Of a DNA stretch of 64,000 nt, positions 6,758 through 14,523 are shown one piece after another. A model generated the notes under the pieces. That model did not search any database. It was not told the origin of the DNA and saw only the letters and a list, made by a program, of their open reading frames with translations. The translations under genes were made by a program, and so were the position numbers. Origin of the DNA: Kutzneria sp. CA-103260 (GTDB lineage Bacteria > Actinomycetota > Actinomycetes > Mycobacteriales > Pseudonocardiaceae); assembly GCF_018263855.1 (NCBI RefSeq), contig NZ_CP073318.1, positions 10,602,001 through 10,666,000 on the forward strand. Reading direction: 5' to 3'. Position 1 is the first letter of the stretch. Each line of letters starts with the position of its first letter.

Positions 6758-9169
6758 TCAGGGACTGACCGAGGTCTCCTCCGGTGGCGTCGAACGGGCC
6801 GGGTCGCCCCAGGCCACCACATCCTGCCGGGTCCGCAGGCCCAGCTTGGTCCGGATCCGATGCAGCCGATAGGCCACGGTCCGCACGCTCACGCCCAGCC
6901 GAGCCGCGATCTCGGGGTTGGTGAGCCCGGCGGCGACCAGCGTGGCCACCTCCTGCTCGTCCTCGCCGAGGCGCTGCCCGGCCGACCCCGACGGCGCGGT
7001 CCAGACGTCGTGCAGGGCGTAGGCCACGACCTGCTCGCGGTTGAGACGGCTGACCTCGCCGGCGATGCGGGCGATCTCATCGTCATCGGGCACACCCCAG
7101 TCGCCCAGGCTGCCTTCGACCTGCCGACGCCAAGCGGGCTCGGCGTAGAGGCGGTCGCCGCCGCGGATGTTGCGGGCCGCGCAGAACAGGCGGATGGCTC
7201 GCTCGCCGTCGCCTCGCCGCCCGGCGGCCATGGCCAGGCCCTCCAGCGCGAACGGCACCTCGAGCCAGCTGGCCGGCGCGTTGCGCAGGCTGTCCCCGAA
7301 GAACTCCTCGGCGGCGGCGAGTTGTCCGCGGCGCAGCGCGATGGTGCCGGCAGTGTGCAGCGCGAGGCTCATGCCGTGGCAGACGGGCCCGGCCCGCAGC
7401 CGGCGCAGCGCACCGGTGATCAGCTCGTCGGCCCGGTCCAGCTCGCTCTTCCAGTGCGCGGTCAGCGCCAGCCGCTCCAGCATCATGGCGACGGCGGTCT
7501 CGTCCCGTAGCCCCTCGGCCAGCCGCAACGCCTCGGTGAACCGCTCCTCGGCGTCGGCCAGCCGCTCGGTGGCCTGACAGACCGCGCCCATGGTGTACAG
7601 CGCGCTGATCAGCGGCACCGGGTCGCCGGTGGTGCGGGCCAGCGCCAGCGCCTCGGCGAGGTAGGTGACGCCCTCGTGGGTGTCGCCCTGCACGGTCGCC
7701 AGGTAGCCGGCGTAGGTGAGCAGCAGGCAGCGGTGCTCCGGCCGGACGTGCACCAGGTCCAGCGCGGCCCGCAGCAGCTTGCGGCCCTCGGTGAGGAAGC
7801 CCTTGGGCATCCAGCAGCGGACGGTGGCCACGGTGAGCACCGCGTTGCGCTCGTCGTCGGTCGACGCGGTCCAGCGCACCGCCACCAGCAAGTTGTCGAT
7901 CAATCCCTCCAATCGGCGCTGCGCCGCCAGCGGGAACCACACAGGCGCCCCGACCAGCGGCTGGGCCAACTCGGTCAGCCAGCTCGTCAACCGGTCGTGG
8001 GTGGCGGTCCCGTCCGGGGAGGCGTCCAGGCGCTGCCGCGCGTACAACCGGATGGACTCCAGCATGCGCAGCCTCGACGAGCCCGCCGTGGTGATCAGCG
8101 AGCCGGCCTGCAGCCGGAAGGCCAGCTCGAACACCTGCTCCGGGCGGAACTCGTCGTCGGCGCAGACCGCGATCGCGGTGTCCAGGTCGAACGTGCCGCT
8201 GAGCACCGACAACCGGCGGAACACGACCTGCTCGTCCGGTCCGAGCAGCTGGTGGCTCCAGTCGATGGCCTGCCGAAGGCTGCGCTGACGTGCTTTCCCC
8301 GTCCGGTGGGCCGTTGTCAACAGCTCGAACCGGCCGGCCAGCCGGGCGTGGATGACGTCCACCGAGAGCATCGGGATCCGGTGCGCGGCGAGCTCGATGG
8401 CCAGCGGGCTGCCGTCCAGCTCGGCGCACACGGCGGCGATCTGGCCTAGGGTGTCGTCGTCGAGCGCGAAGTCCTGGTCCCGCTCGCGGGCCCGGTCGAC
8501 GAACAGCCGCACCGCGTCGCTGCGCATCGGGTCCGACTCGCCGCTGGGCAGCGGCAGGCCGTCGAGGGAGAACACCAGCTCGCCCGGGATGGCCAGCGCT
8601 TCCCTGCTGGTGGCCAGCACCCGCAGGCCGCGGCAGCGGCGCAGCGCCAGGTCCACGAACTGGGCGGTGGCGTCGACCAGGTGCTCGCAGTTGTCCAGGA
8701 CGAGCAGCGCGCGGGCGCCGCGCAGCGTCGTGAACAGGGCTTCCGAGATGGTCCGGCCCGGGAGTTCGCGCACGCCGAACGCCCCGGCCACCACCTGGGT
8801 GACGCGGTCGCCGTCGTCGAGGCTGTCCAGTTCGACCAGCACCGCCGGCTGCGGCAGCCGGCCGGCGACTTCCAGCGCCAGCCGGGTCTTGCCGACGCCG
8901 GCCGGACCGACCAGCGTGATCAGCCGGCGCTGCCCGAGCAGGTGGGTCAGCCGCTCGATCTCGGGCCGGCGGCCGACGAAGCTGTCCACCAGCGCCGGCA
9001 ACGCGCCCGGAATGTCGGAGTTTGCCGCCGCCGGAATGGTGGCCCGCGTGGCCGTGGTCGCCCGCTTCCGGTAGGCCCGCTGCCGGCAGGCGTTGGAGCA
9101 GTAGCGCACGCGCTGCTGGTCGGCGAGCACCTTCCCGCAGACCGCGCAACACCGCTCCGCCGAAGACAT
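6758..9169 (-). CDS. Large LuxR-family ATPase regulator with N-terminal zinc ribbon
   Basis: The 803-residue product has four parts: an N-terminal Cys cluster (CCAVCGK, then CSNACRQRAY) that looks like a small zinc-binding module; an NTPase domain with Walker A GPAGVGKTRLAL and Walker B LLVLDNCEHL; a long TPR-like helical region; and a C-terminal LuxR helix-turn-helix (LTNPEIAARLGVSVRTVAYR). This architecture belongs to signal-integrating ATPase activators. The start ATG 9169 was chosen over an in-frame start 40 codons upstream because a TAGCGT box (9177-9182) lies 7 nt before it, leaderless style, and because the Cys cluster starts here. The ligand is unknown. Confidence 0.88.
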   Translation of the reverse strand: MSSAERCCAVCGKVLADQQRVRYCSNACRQRAYRKRATTATRATIPAAANSDIPGALPALVDSFVGRRPEIERLTHLLGQRRLITLVGPAGVGKTRLALEVAGRLPQPAVLVELDSLDDGDRVTQVVAGAFGVRELPGRTISEALFTTLRGARALLVLDNCEHLVDATAQFVDLALRRCRGLRVLATSREALAIPGELVFSLDGLPLPSGESDPMRSDAVRLFVDRARERDQDFALDDDTLGQIAAVCAELDGSPLAIELAAHRIPMLSVDVIHARLAGRFELLTTAHRTGKARQRSLRQAIDWSHQLLGPDEQVVFRRLSVLSGTFDLDTAIAVCADDEFRPEQVFELAFRLQAGSLITTAGSSRLRMLESIRLYARQRLDASPDGTATHDRLTSWLTELAQPLVGAPVWFPLAAQRRLEGLIDNLLVAVRWTASTDDERNAVLTVATVRCWMPKGFLTEGRKLLRAALDLVHVRPEHRCLLLTYAGYLATVQGDTHEGVTYLAEALALARTTGDPVPLISALYTMGAVCQATERLADAEERFTEALRLAEGLRDETAVAMMLERLALTAHWKSELDRADELITGALRRLRAGPVCHGMSLALHTAGTIALRRGQLAAAEEFFGDSLRNAPASWLEVPFALEGLAMAAGRRGDGERAIRLFCAARNIRGGDRLYAEPAWRRQVEGSLGDWGVPDDDEIARIAGEVSRLNREQVVAYALHDVWTAPSGSAGQRLGEDEQEVATLVAAGLTNPEIAARLGVSVRTVAYRLHRIRTKLGLRTRQDVVAWGDPARSTPPEETSVSP

Positions 9170-9359
9170 CGAAGCCACGCTAGCAGCAAGTGGAACAGCC
9201 CAAATGATGGTCACCCGATCAGCCGGACGCCCTCTCGGCCGTATCCATCGGCCAGGGTCGTGCGCCCGTTCGGCCGCATCGATCGACACGGCGGTCGCGA
9301 GGGTGGTTTACAGGCAGCCTCGCCCCATACCGAACACAGGGCACGAATACTCTGCTTCC

Positions 9360-10034
9360 GTGACCGCGAGGACGCTCATCTGGACGCCCGTGCCGACCGC
9401 GAAGCTGCAGATGCGGCTGCACGAGGAGGGCGAGGGGCCGGCGGTGCTGGTCCCGGTCGGCTCCGGCACCGTGGTGCTGCCCGCGCCGGCGGCGCGCTTT
9501 CCGCGCGCGGTGGCGCTGGCCCGCACCTGCCTGCGGATCGGCCAGCGGGCGCTGGCGGTGCGCTGGGACGACCGCGCGGTCACGGCGCACCCGATCTACG
9601 ACAAGGCCCTGTACGGCTGGGCCTGGGGCGCGCACCGCGAGGTGCTGACGCTGTTGCAGGCGACCAACCCGAGCGGCCCGGCGGCCCGGCTGCTGCTGCG
9701 CGGCATGTTCCTGCTGCACAGCGACAAGCGGGACCAGCGCAGCCGGCACGACGCGGTGGCCCGCCGGTTCGGTGAGACGCTGGACGCCGCCGACCAGGCG
9801 ATGCTCGACCGGGTGCAGGACTGGTCGTCGGGCGGCCCGCAGGCGCTGGCGGCGCTGTTCACCGCGGCGGGCCGGGACGACGTGGCCCAGGTGGCGTCGC
9901 TGGTGGACGCCGGTCACGCCGACGCGTGGCTGGCCAAGCTGCCGGCCGACGCCAGCCACAAGGTGGTGCGGGAGGCCCCGCTGAACACCGTGCTGCCGGT
10001 CGTGCCGGTCACGCAGGGGATGGCGCCGTCCTAA
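9360..10034 (+). CDS. Unrecognised 224-residue protein
   Basis: I do not recognise the family. The protein is soluble, has no signal peptide, and mixes beta-rich N-terminal sequence (TLIWTPVPTAKLQMRLHEE, then PVGSGTVVLPAP) with a helical rest. GTG 9360 was chosen because a TACTCT box (9348-9353) ends 6 nt upstream and codon bias begins there; the longer open frame upstream has poor codon use. It is divergent from the LuxR-type ATPase gene, so the two may share control. Its last 26 bp overlap the 3' end of the convergent acyltransferase gene. Confidence 0.65.
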   Translation: MTARTLIWTPVPTAKLQMRLHEEGEGPAVLVPVGSGTVVLPAPAARFPRAVALARTCLRIGQRALAVRWDDRAVTAHPIYDKALYGWAWGAHREVLTLLQATNPSGPAARLLLRGMFLLHSDKRDQRSRHDAVARRFGETLDAADQAMLDRVQDWSSGGPQALAALFTAAGRDDVAQVASLVDAGHADAWLAKLPADASHKVVREAPLNTVLPVVPVTQGMAPS

Positions 10035-11136
10035 CCGGCTTCCGGCGGCCGCCGGTGATGAACTTGCGGCCCGGCGTCTCGACGAACGTGAACAGCGCCC
10101 AGGCCAGGCCCAGGCTCACGCCGAACATCGCCAACACGACCACCAGCCCGGCCGGCGCGCTGAGCGAGATCGTGCCGGGCAGCAGCGTCTTCACGGCGCC
10201 GAGCACCAGCACGTGCACCATGTAGAACGAGAACGACCACTCGCCGAGCCGCTCCATCGCCGGCTTGCGCCACACTGAGTGGGTGCCGCGGATGTCGGCC
10301 GTCGCGGCGGCCGGGATGAGCAGGCTGAAGCCGAGCAGCGTGCAGAAGGTGTTGCCGAACGCGTTGGGCAGCGCCGGCACCACGAAGTAGCCGATCAGGG
10401 TGACGGCCAGCGCGACGTCGAGGCCGGGGCCACGCCAGCGGCCCAGCATCACCAGCCGGGCCAGCGCGATGCCGAGGGTGAACTCGCCCAGCCGGGCCAG
10501 CGGGAAGAAGTAGATCGGCCACGAGATCGGGTGCACGGTGATGGCCACCGGGACCGCGACCACCGCCACCGCGCTGGCCACCGCGAACACCGCCGCGCCA
10601 CGGGCCTGCAGGTGTCGGGCCAGCCGCCCGAACAGCGGGAACGAGACGTAGAACAGCAGCTCGCAGACCAGCGACCAGCTGACCGGGTCGAGGCTTTGGT
10701 AGTAGTTGTAGTCCGGCCACCACGAGTGCAGCAGGAACACGTTGGCCAGCAGCGGTCCCGCGCCCGGCGTCATCTCGGAGCCGATGGTCACCGCCAGCAG
10801 CAGCGCGGCCAGCACGCAGACCAGGTGCACCGGGTAGATGCGGGCGACCCGGCGGCGCAGGAAGCCGAGCGCGGTGTCCTTGGGCCGGGACGACCACATC
10901 AGCACGAAGCCGGACAGGATGAAGAAGAACGAGACGCCGGTGCCGCCGGCCTGGAACACGGTGGCCATCACGTTGGCCGCCGGGCCGGGGCCGAAGAAGC
11001 CGAAGTTGCGCACGTGCATGCCGAACACCAGGAAGGCGGCCACCCAGCGCAGGCCGGTGAGCGAGGGCAACCGACCGCTGAGCGGCATCGACTGCTGGGT
11101 GCTCTCGGACGGGCTAGCGGTGGCCAGCTGAGTCAC
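10009..11136 (-). CDS. Membrane acyltransferase, acyltransferase-3 (OafA/YrhL) family
   Basis: The 375-residue product is a multi-pass membrane protein of about ten hydrophobic segments. It has the family's N-terminal signature: LTGLRWVAAFLVFGMHVRNF with the catalytic histidine, then the SFFFILSGFVL segment and RRRVARIYPVHL. Members move acetyl or other acyl groups onto extracytoplasmic sugars or lipids. I use GTG 11136 because AAGGA lies 7 nt upstream; the open frame extends 18 codons further. There are no glycan genes beside it to name the substrate. Confidence 0.88.
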   Translation of the reverse strand: MTQLATASPSESTQQSMPLSGRLPSLTGLRWVAAFLVFGMHVRNFGFFGPGPAANVMATVFQAGGTGVSFFFILSGFVLMWSSRPKDTALGFLRRRVARIYPVHLVCVLAALLLAVTIGSEMTPGAGPLLANVFLLHSWWPDYNYYQSLDPVSWSLVCELLFYVSFPLFGRLARHLQARGAAVFAVASAVAVVAVPVAITVHPISWPIYFFPLARLGEFTLGIALARLVMLGRWRGPGLDVALAVTLIGYFVVPALPNAFGNTFCTLLGFSLLIPAAATADIRGTHSVWRKPAMERLGEWSFSFYMVHVLVLGAVKTLLPGTISLSAPAGLVVVLAMFGVSLGLAWALFTFVETPGRKFITGGRRKPVRTAPSPA

Positions 11137-11242
11137 AGGGAAGTCCTTCGACGTTCTCGACGGCAGCAGCAGCCGGCTACGGTACGACACCGGGCATAGC
11201 CCGTTAGACGGACGAGCCGCCCGAATGGTTGGCCTGCCGGCG

Positions 11243-11274
11243 GGAACACGTTCCGTAGCGTGACGTAGATCACG
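11243..11274. promoter_or_regulatory. Palindromes upstream of hisH, including a CRP-like site
   Basis: Two palindromes sit side by side in the divergent region before hisH. GGAAC-AC-GTTCC spans 11243-11254. CGTGA-N6-TCACG spans 11259-11274 and matches the CRP/FNR layout TGTGA-N6-TCACA except for the outer bases. The hisH -10 box (TAAGCT, 11289-11294) starts 15 nt downstream of it. Regulator identity is inferred from the pattern only. Confidence 0.45.
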
Positions 11275-11301
11275 TTCGATGGGCCCATTAAGCTGGACCC
11301 C

Positions 11302-11934
11302 GTGACCCGGGTAGTCGTGCTGGATTACGGATCAGGCAACCTCCGCTCCGCCGAGCGGGCGCTGCGCCGCGTCGGCGCCGATGTGGAGGTGACCGCCGAC
11401 CATCGGGCCGCGCTGGCCGCGGACGCCCTCGTCGTGCCCGGAGTCGGCGCGTACGCGGCGTGCATGACAGGCCTGGACGCCGTTCGCGGCGGCCGGATCA
11501 TCGGCGAGCGGCTGGCCGGCGGCCGGCCGGTGCTGGGCATCTGCGTCGGCATGCAGATCCTGTTCGAGCGCGGCGTCGAGCACGGCATCGAGTCGGCCGG
11601 CTGCGGCGAGTGGCCGGGCACCGTGGAGCGACTGCACGCGGACGTGCTGCCGCACATGGGCTGGAACACCGTGCGCGCCGCCGAGGGCTCCGTGCTGTTC
11701 GACGGCCTCGATGACGACGCCCGGTTCTACTTCGTGCACTCCTACGGCGTGCGCAAGTGGGAGCTGGTGCCGGACAGCACCCTGCGGGCGCCGCTGGTGA
11801 CGTGGGCCAACCACGGCGAGGACTTCGTGGCCGCGGTGGAGAACGGCGCGCTGTGCGCCACCCAGTTCCACCCGGAGAAGTCCGGCGACGCCGGCGCGCA
11901 CCTGCTGGAGAACTGGCTCAGCTCGACGCGATAG
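11302..11934 (+). CDS. hisH: Imidazole glycerol phosphate synthase glutaminase subunit HisH
   Basis: HisH hydrolyses glutamine and feeds ammonia to HisF, which makes imidazole glycerol phosphate and AICAR. The 210-residue class I glutamine amidotransferase shows the nucleophile Cys81 in LGICVGMQ and the His190-x-Glu192 pair in TQFHPEKS. It starts at GTG 11302, 7 nt after a TAAGCT box, so a leaderless mRNA is likely. It is separated from hisB by about 8 kb of mostly minus-strand genes and followed by hisA. Confidence 0.96.
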   Translation: MTRVVVLDYGSGNLRSAERALRRVGADVEVTADHRAALAADALVVPGVGAYAACMTGLDAVRGGRIIGERLAGGRPVLGICVGMQILFERGVEHGIESAGCGEWPGTVERLHADVLPHMGWNTVRAAEGSVLFDGLDDDARFYFVHSYGVRKWELVPDSTLRAPLVTWANHGEDFVAAVENGALCATQFHPEKSGDAGAHLLENWLSSTR

Positions 11935-11943
11935 GCTGCCGCC

Positions 11944-12675
11944 GTGACGTTTTACCTGCTCCCCGCCGTCGATGTCGCCGACGGCAAGGCCGTCCGGCTG
12001 GTCCAGGGCGAGGCCGGCACCGAGACCTCCTACGGCGACCCGCTGGAGGCCGCGCTCGCGTGGCAGAACGACGGCGCCGAGTGGATCCATCTCGTCGACC
12101 TCGACGCCGCGTTCGGCCGCGGTTCCAACCGTGAGCTGCTGGCCGGGGTGGTCGGCAAGCTGGACGTGAAGGTGGAGCTGTCCGGCGGCATCCGCGACGA
12201 CGAGTCGCTGGCCGCCGCCCTGTCCACCGGCTGCACCCGGGTCAACCTGGGCACCGCCGCGCTGGAGAACCCGCAGTGGTGCGCCAAGGCGATCGCCGAG
12301 CACGGCGACAAGGTGGCGGTGGGGCTGGACGTGCGGATCACCGAGCAGGGCCACCGGCTGGCCGCCCGCGGCTGGACCAGCGACGGCGGCGATCTGTGGG
12401 ACGTGCTGGACCGGCTGGACCGGGACGGCTGCTCCCGGTACGTGGTGACCGACGTGAGCAAGGACGGCACCCTGCGCGGCCCCAACCTGGAGCTGCTGCG
12501 GGCGGTGTGCGACCGGACCGACGCCCCGGTGATCGCCTCCGGCGGTGTGTCCAGTGTGGACGATCTGGTCGCGCTGGCCGGGCTGGCCGCGGACGGCGTC
12601 GAGGGCGCGATCGTCGGCAAGGCCCTCTACGCCGGCGCGTTCACTCTCCCCGACGCTCTCGCTGCAGTTCGCTGA
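11944..12675 (+). CDS. priA: Phosphoribosyl isomerase PriA (HisA, probably with TrpF activity)
   Basis: HisA isomerises ProFAR in histidine synthesis; the actinobacterial PriA version also does the TrpF step on phosphoribosylanthranilate. The 243-residue TIM barrel has the acid/base aspartates Asp10 (PAVDVADGK) and Asp170 (VVTDVSKDG). It also has Arg142-Gly-Trp144, which corresponds to the mobile Arg/Trp pair that lets PriA accept both substrates. No trpF lies in the trp cluster of this window, which fits. It starts at GTG 11944, 6 nt after TAGGCT (11932-11937). That box overlaps the hisH stop, so hisA can have its own promoter. Its 3' end overlaps the convergent Clp-N gene by 35 bp. Confidence 0.94.
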   Translation: MTFYLLPAVDVADGKAVRLVQGEAGTETSYGDPLEAALAWQNDGAEWIHLVDLDAAFGRGSNRELLAGVVGKLDVKVELSGGIRDDESLAAALSTGCTRVNLGTAALENPQWCAKAIAEHGDKVAVGLDVRITEQGHRLAARGWTSDGGDLWDVLDRLDRDGCSRYVVTDVSKDGTLRGPNLELLRAVCDRTDAPVIASGGVSSVDDLVALAGLAADGVEGAIVGKALYAGAFTLPDALAAVR

Positions 12676-13357
12676 ACTTCGTCAGGATCCAGCGCTCCAG
12701 CTCCTCGGCGTTCAGACCGAGCCCGGTCAGCACCTGCGGGCCGACGCCGTCGCCCTCGGCGATCAGGCCGAGCAGCAGGTGTTCGGTGCCGACGAAGTTG
12801 TGCGTGAGCCGCAGCGCCTCGCGCACGGCGAGCTCCAGCACCTTGCGCACCCGCGGCGTGAAGGGGATCTCGTCGGTGATCTTCTCGTCGGTGTGGGGCG
12901 CGGCGACCTTCACCGCCGCGCGGATCTGCTCCTCGGTGATGCCCTGCGCGATCAGCGCCTTCGCGGCCAGCCCCTTCGGCGTGGCGATCAGGCCGAGCAG
13001 CACGTGCTCGGTGCCGATGTAGCGGTGGCCGGCGGCCTTGGCCTCGTCGCGGGCCCCGACCACCACCTGGCGAGCGAGGTCGGTGAACCGGCTGAACGGG
13101 CCCCAGTCCATCGGCTCTTCCTTGGGCACGAAGCGTTTCTGCGCCGCCTGCTTGCTCACCCCCATGCTGCGCCCGATGTCCGTCCAGGTCGCGCCGGCCC
13201 GGCGGGCCTGGTCCACGAAGTGCCCGACCAGGTGGTCGGACAGCTCCCCGAGATGGTCGGCCTGCAGCACCGCCTCGGACAGCCGCTCCAGGGGGTCGCC
13301 CGCCGGGTGTAGCCGGGTGACCAGATTGATCATGTCGTCGAGTCGTGGTTGCGTCAT
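12641..13357 (-). CDS. Clp N-terminal repeat protein with helix-turn-helix
   Basis: The 238-residue product has an N-terminal helical region with a helix-turn-helix (TWTDIGRSMGVSKQAAQKRF, about residues 57-76), then two Clp-N repeats (IGTEHVLLGLIA and VGTEHLLLGLIA mark each). There is no AAA+ domain, so it is not a Clp unfoldase. Clp-N repeats bind adaptors or substrates of ClpC-type ATPases. It may therefore link DNA binding to ClpC or to protein damage; this is inference. ATG 13357 lies 7 nt after TACAGT, and two identical operator-like repeats cover this promoter. Confidence 0.85.
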   Translation of the reverse strand: MTQPRLDDMINLVTRLHPAGDPLERLSEAVLQADHLGELSDHLVGHFVDQARRAGATWTDIGRSMGVSKQAAQKRFVPKEEPMDWGPFSRFTDLARQVVVGARDEAKAAGHRYIGTEHVLLGLIATPKGLAAKALIAQGITEEQIRAAVKVAAPHTDEKITDEIPFTPRVRKVLELAVREALRLTHNFVGTEHLLLGLIAEGDGVGPQVLTGLGLNAEELERWILTKFSELQRERRGE

Positions 13358-13406
13358 GCCGTCAACTGTAGGTTGACTTTTGGGTTCACGTCAACTGTTG
13401 GTTGAC
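13358..13406 (-). promoter_or_regulatory. Clp-N gene promoter covered by two GTCAAC-N5-GTTGAC operators
   Basis: Reading the minus strand, a -35 TTGACG (13394-13389), an 18-nt spacer and a -10 TACAGT (13370-13365) precede ATG 13357 by 7 nt. Two 17-bp inverted repeats, GTCAAC-N5-GTTGAC, lie at 13361-13377 and 13390-13406, 29 bp apart. One overlaps the -10 box and the other the -35 box. This is a typical repression layout. The second repeat also covers the stop codon of the upstream oxidoreductase gene. Confidence 0.72.
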
Positions 13407-13783
13407 GGCTCGATCGCGATGCCCACCGTGCCCCTCGCGCCCCGGCGCACCGCGCTGCCGAGGATCAGCAGCCGTCCGGTCAGCGGATACTTCTTCGCGA
13501 TCAGGCGCCGGGCGGTGGCCGTGCCCACCTCGTCCAACAGTTGGGCCGTGCCCGTCACCGACGCCCCCGTCGGCGTGCCCCGCACGTCGCACGGCGCGAG
13601 CTCCACATGCCCGTCGCGGCGGATCCGCTTCACCTTGCCCGAGTTCGCCGCCGTCCACACCAGCAGCCGGTCGTCGTCCCGGGTCACCCACACCGGGGAC
13701 GGCATCGGCGTGCCGTCCTTGCGGAACGTGGTCAGCAACAGGTACTTCCCCGCCGACAGGCGGTCCACCTCGGTGATTGCCAC
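13391..13783 (-). CDS. PPOX-class flavin/F420-dependent enzyme
   Basis: The 130-residue product has the split-barrel fold of the pyridoxamine-oxidase-like superfamily, with KYLLLTTFRKDGTPMPSPVW at the N-terminus and the C-terminal strand TVGIAIEPS. In actinobacteria such short proteins often bind F420 or FMN; cofactor and substrate cannot be fixed here. It starts at GTG 13783, 8 nt after TACCGT (13792-13797), so it is probably leaderless. The Clp-N gene lies 33 bp downstream on the same strand. Confidence 0.82.
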   Translation of the reverse strand: MAITEVDRLSAGKYLLLTTFRKDGTPMPSPVWVTRDDDRLLVWTAANSGKVKRIRRDGHVELAPCDVRGTPTGASVTGTAQLLDEVGTATARRLIAKKYPLTGRLLILGSAVRRGARGTVGIAIEPSTNS

Positions 13784-13905
13784 GTTCCGTCACGGTAGCG
13801 GACCGGAACTCGCGATTCAGCCGACACGAGAGTGGGTCACCCGGCTCGAACGGGGGATTGAGTGGCTGGTGTGTGGAAGACTTCGACCAGACGTGAGGAG
13901 TTGCT

Positions 13906-14514
13906 GTGACCGCGTTGCCTCAGGGCTGGCCATCGTCGCCCGAGTTCGATCACCCGATGACGATTGCCGAGTATGAACGCCTGCCCGAAGACACCGAACA
14001 CCGCTGGGAACTCCAGGAGGGCTCACTCGTGATGAGCCCGAGACCGCGGCCGCTGCATGTGTCGGCGTTGGGGGAGCTTGGTGACCAGATGAAGCCGCAG
14101 CTGGCCGGCAATCTGCGCGCGTATGCGGAGATGGAGGTCAATCTGGAGCTTCGCCCGCCGGATGCCCCTGGTAACGCCCGCTGCCCCGATCTGATTGTCA
14201 TCGAGTTGGAGACCGCGCGCCGTGCGCAGAGGGAGGGCAGGTTGGTTCGTGCCTCCGAAGTGCTGCTCGCCGTGGAGATCGTGTCGCCCGGGTCGGTCCG
14301 CATGGACAACATCACCAAGCGCGGCGAATACGCCGACGCTGGCATTCCGTACTACTGGATCATCGACCTCAACGATCCTGTATCGCTGATCGACTGCCAC
14401 CTCGCGGGTGAGTTCGGCTATCAGGACAACGGCGGTGTCACCGGCGAGTTCGTCACGTCGGTGCCGTTCCCGTTGCGCATTCACCTGGACCGTCTGGACG
14501 AGCTCACCACGTAA
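13906..14514 (+). CDS. Uma2-family (DUF820) putative restriction-endonuclease-fold protein
   Basis: The 202-residue product has the PD-(D/E)XK-like core of the Uma2 family: MTIAEYERLPEDTEHRWELQ at the start (with the family's E...ELxxG pattern), then CPDLIVIE, EVLLAVEIVSPGS and the K-x-GEYADAGIPYYWIID stretch. The family is very numerous in actinobacteria and cyanobacteria, and its function is unsettled. GTG 13906 is preceded by GAGGAG. An AAA ATPase follows after 9 bp, so these two may form a unit inserted before hisF. Confidence 0.88.
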   Translation: MTALPQGWPSSPEFDHPMTIAEYERLPEDTEHRWELQEGSLVMSPRPRPLHVSALGELGDQMKPQLAGNLRAYAEMEVNLELRPPDAPGNARCPDLIVIELETARRAQREGRLVRASEVLLAVEIVSPGSVRMDNITKRGEYADAGIPYYWIIDLNDPVSLIDCHLAGEFGYQDNGGVTGEFVTSVPFPLRIHLDRLDELTT

Positions 14515-14523
14515 GGTGGAGGC

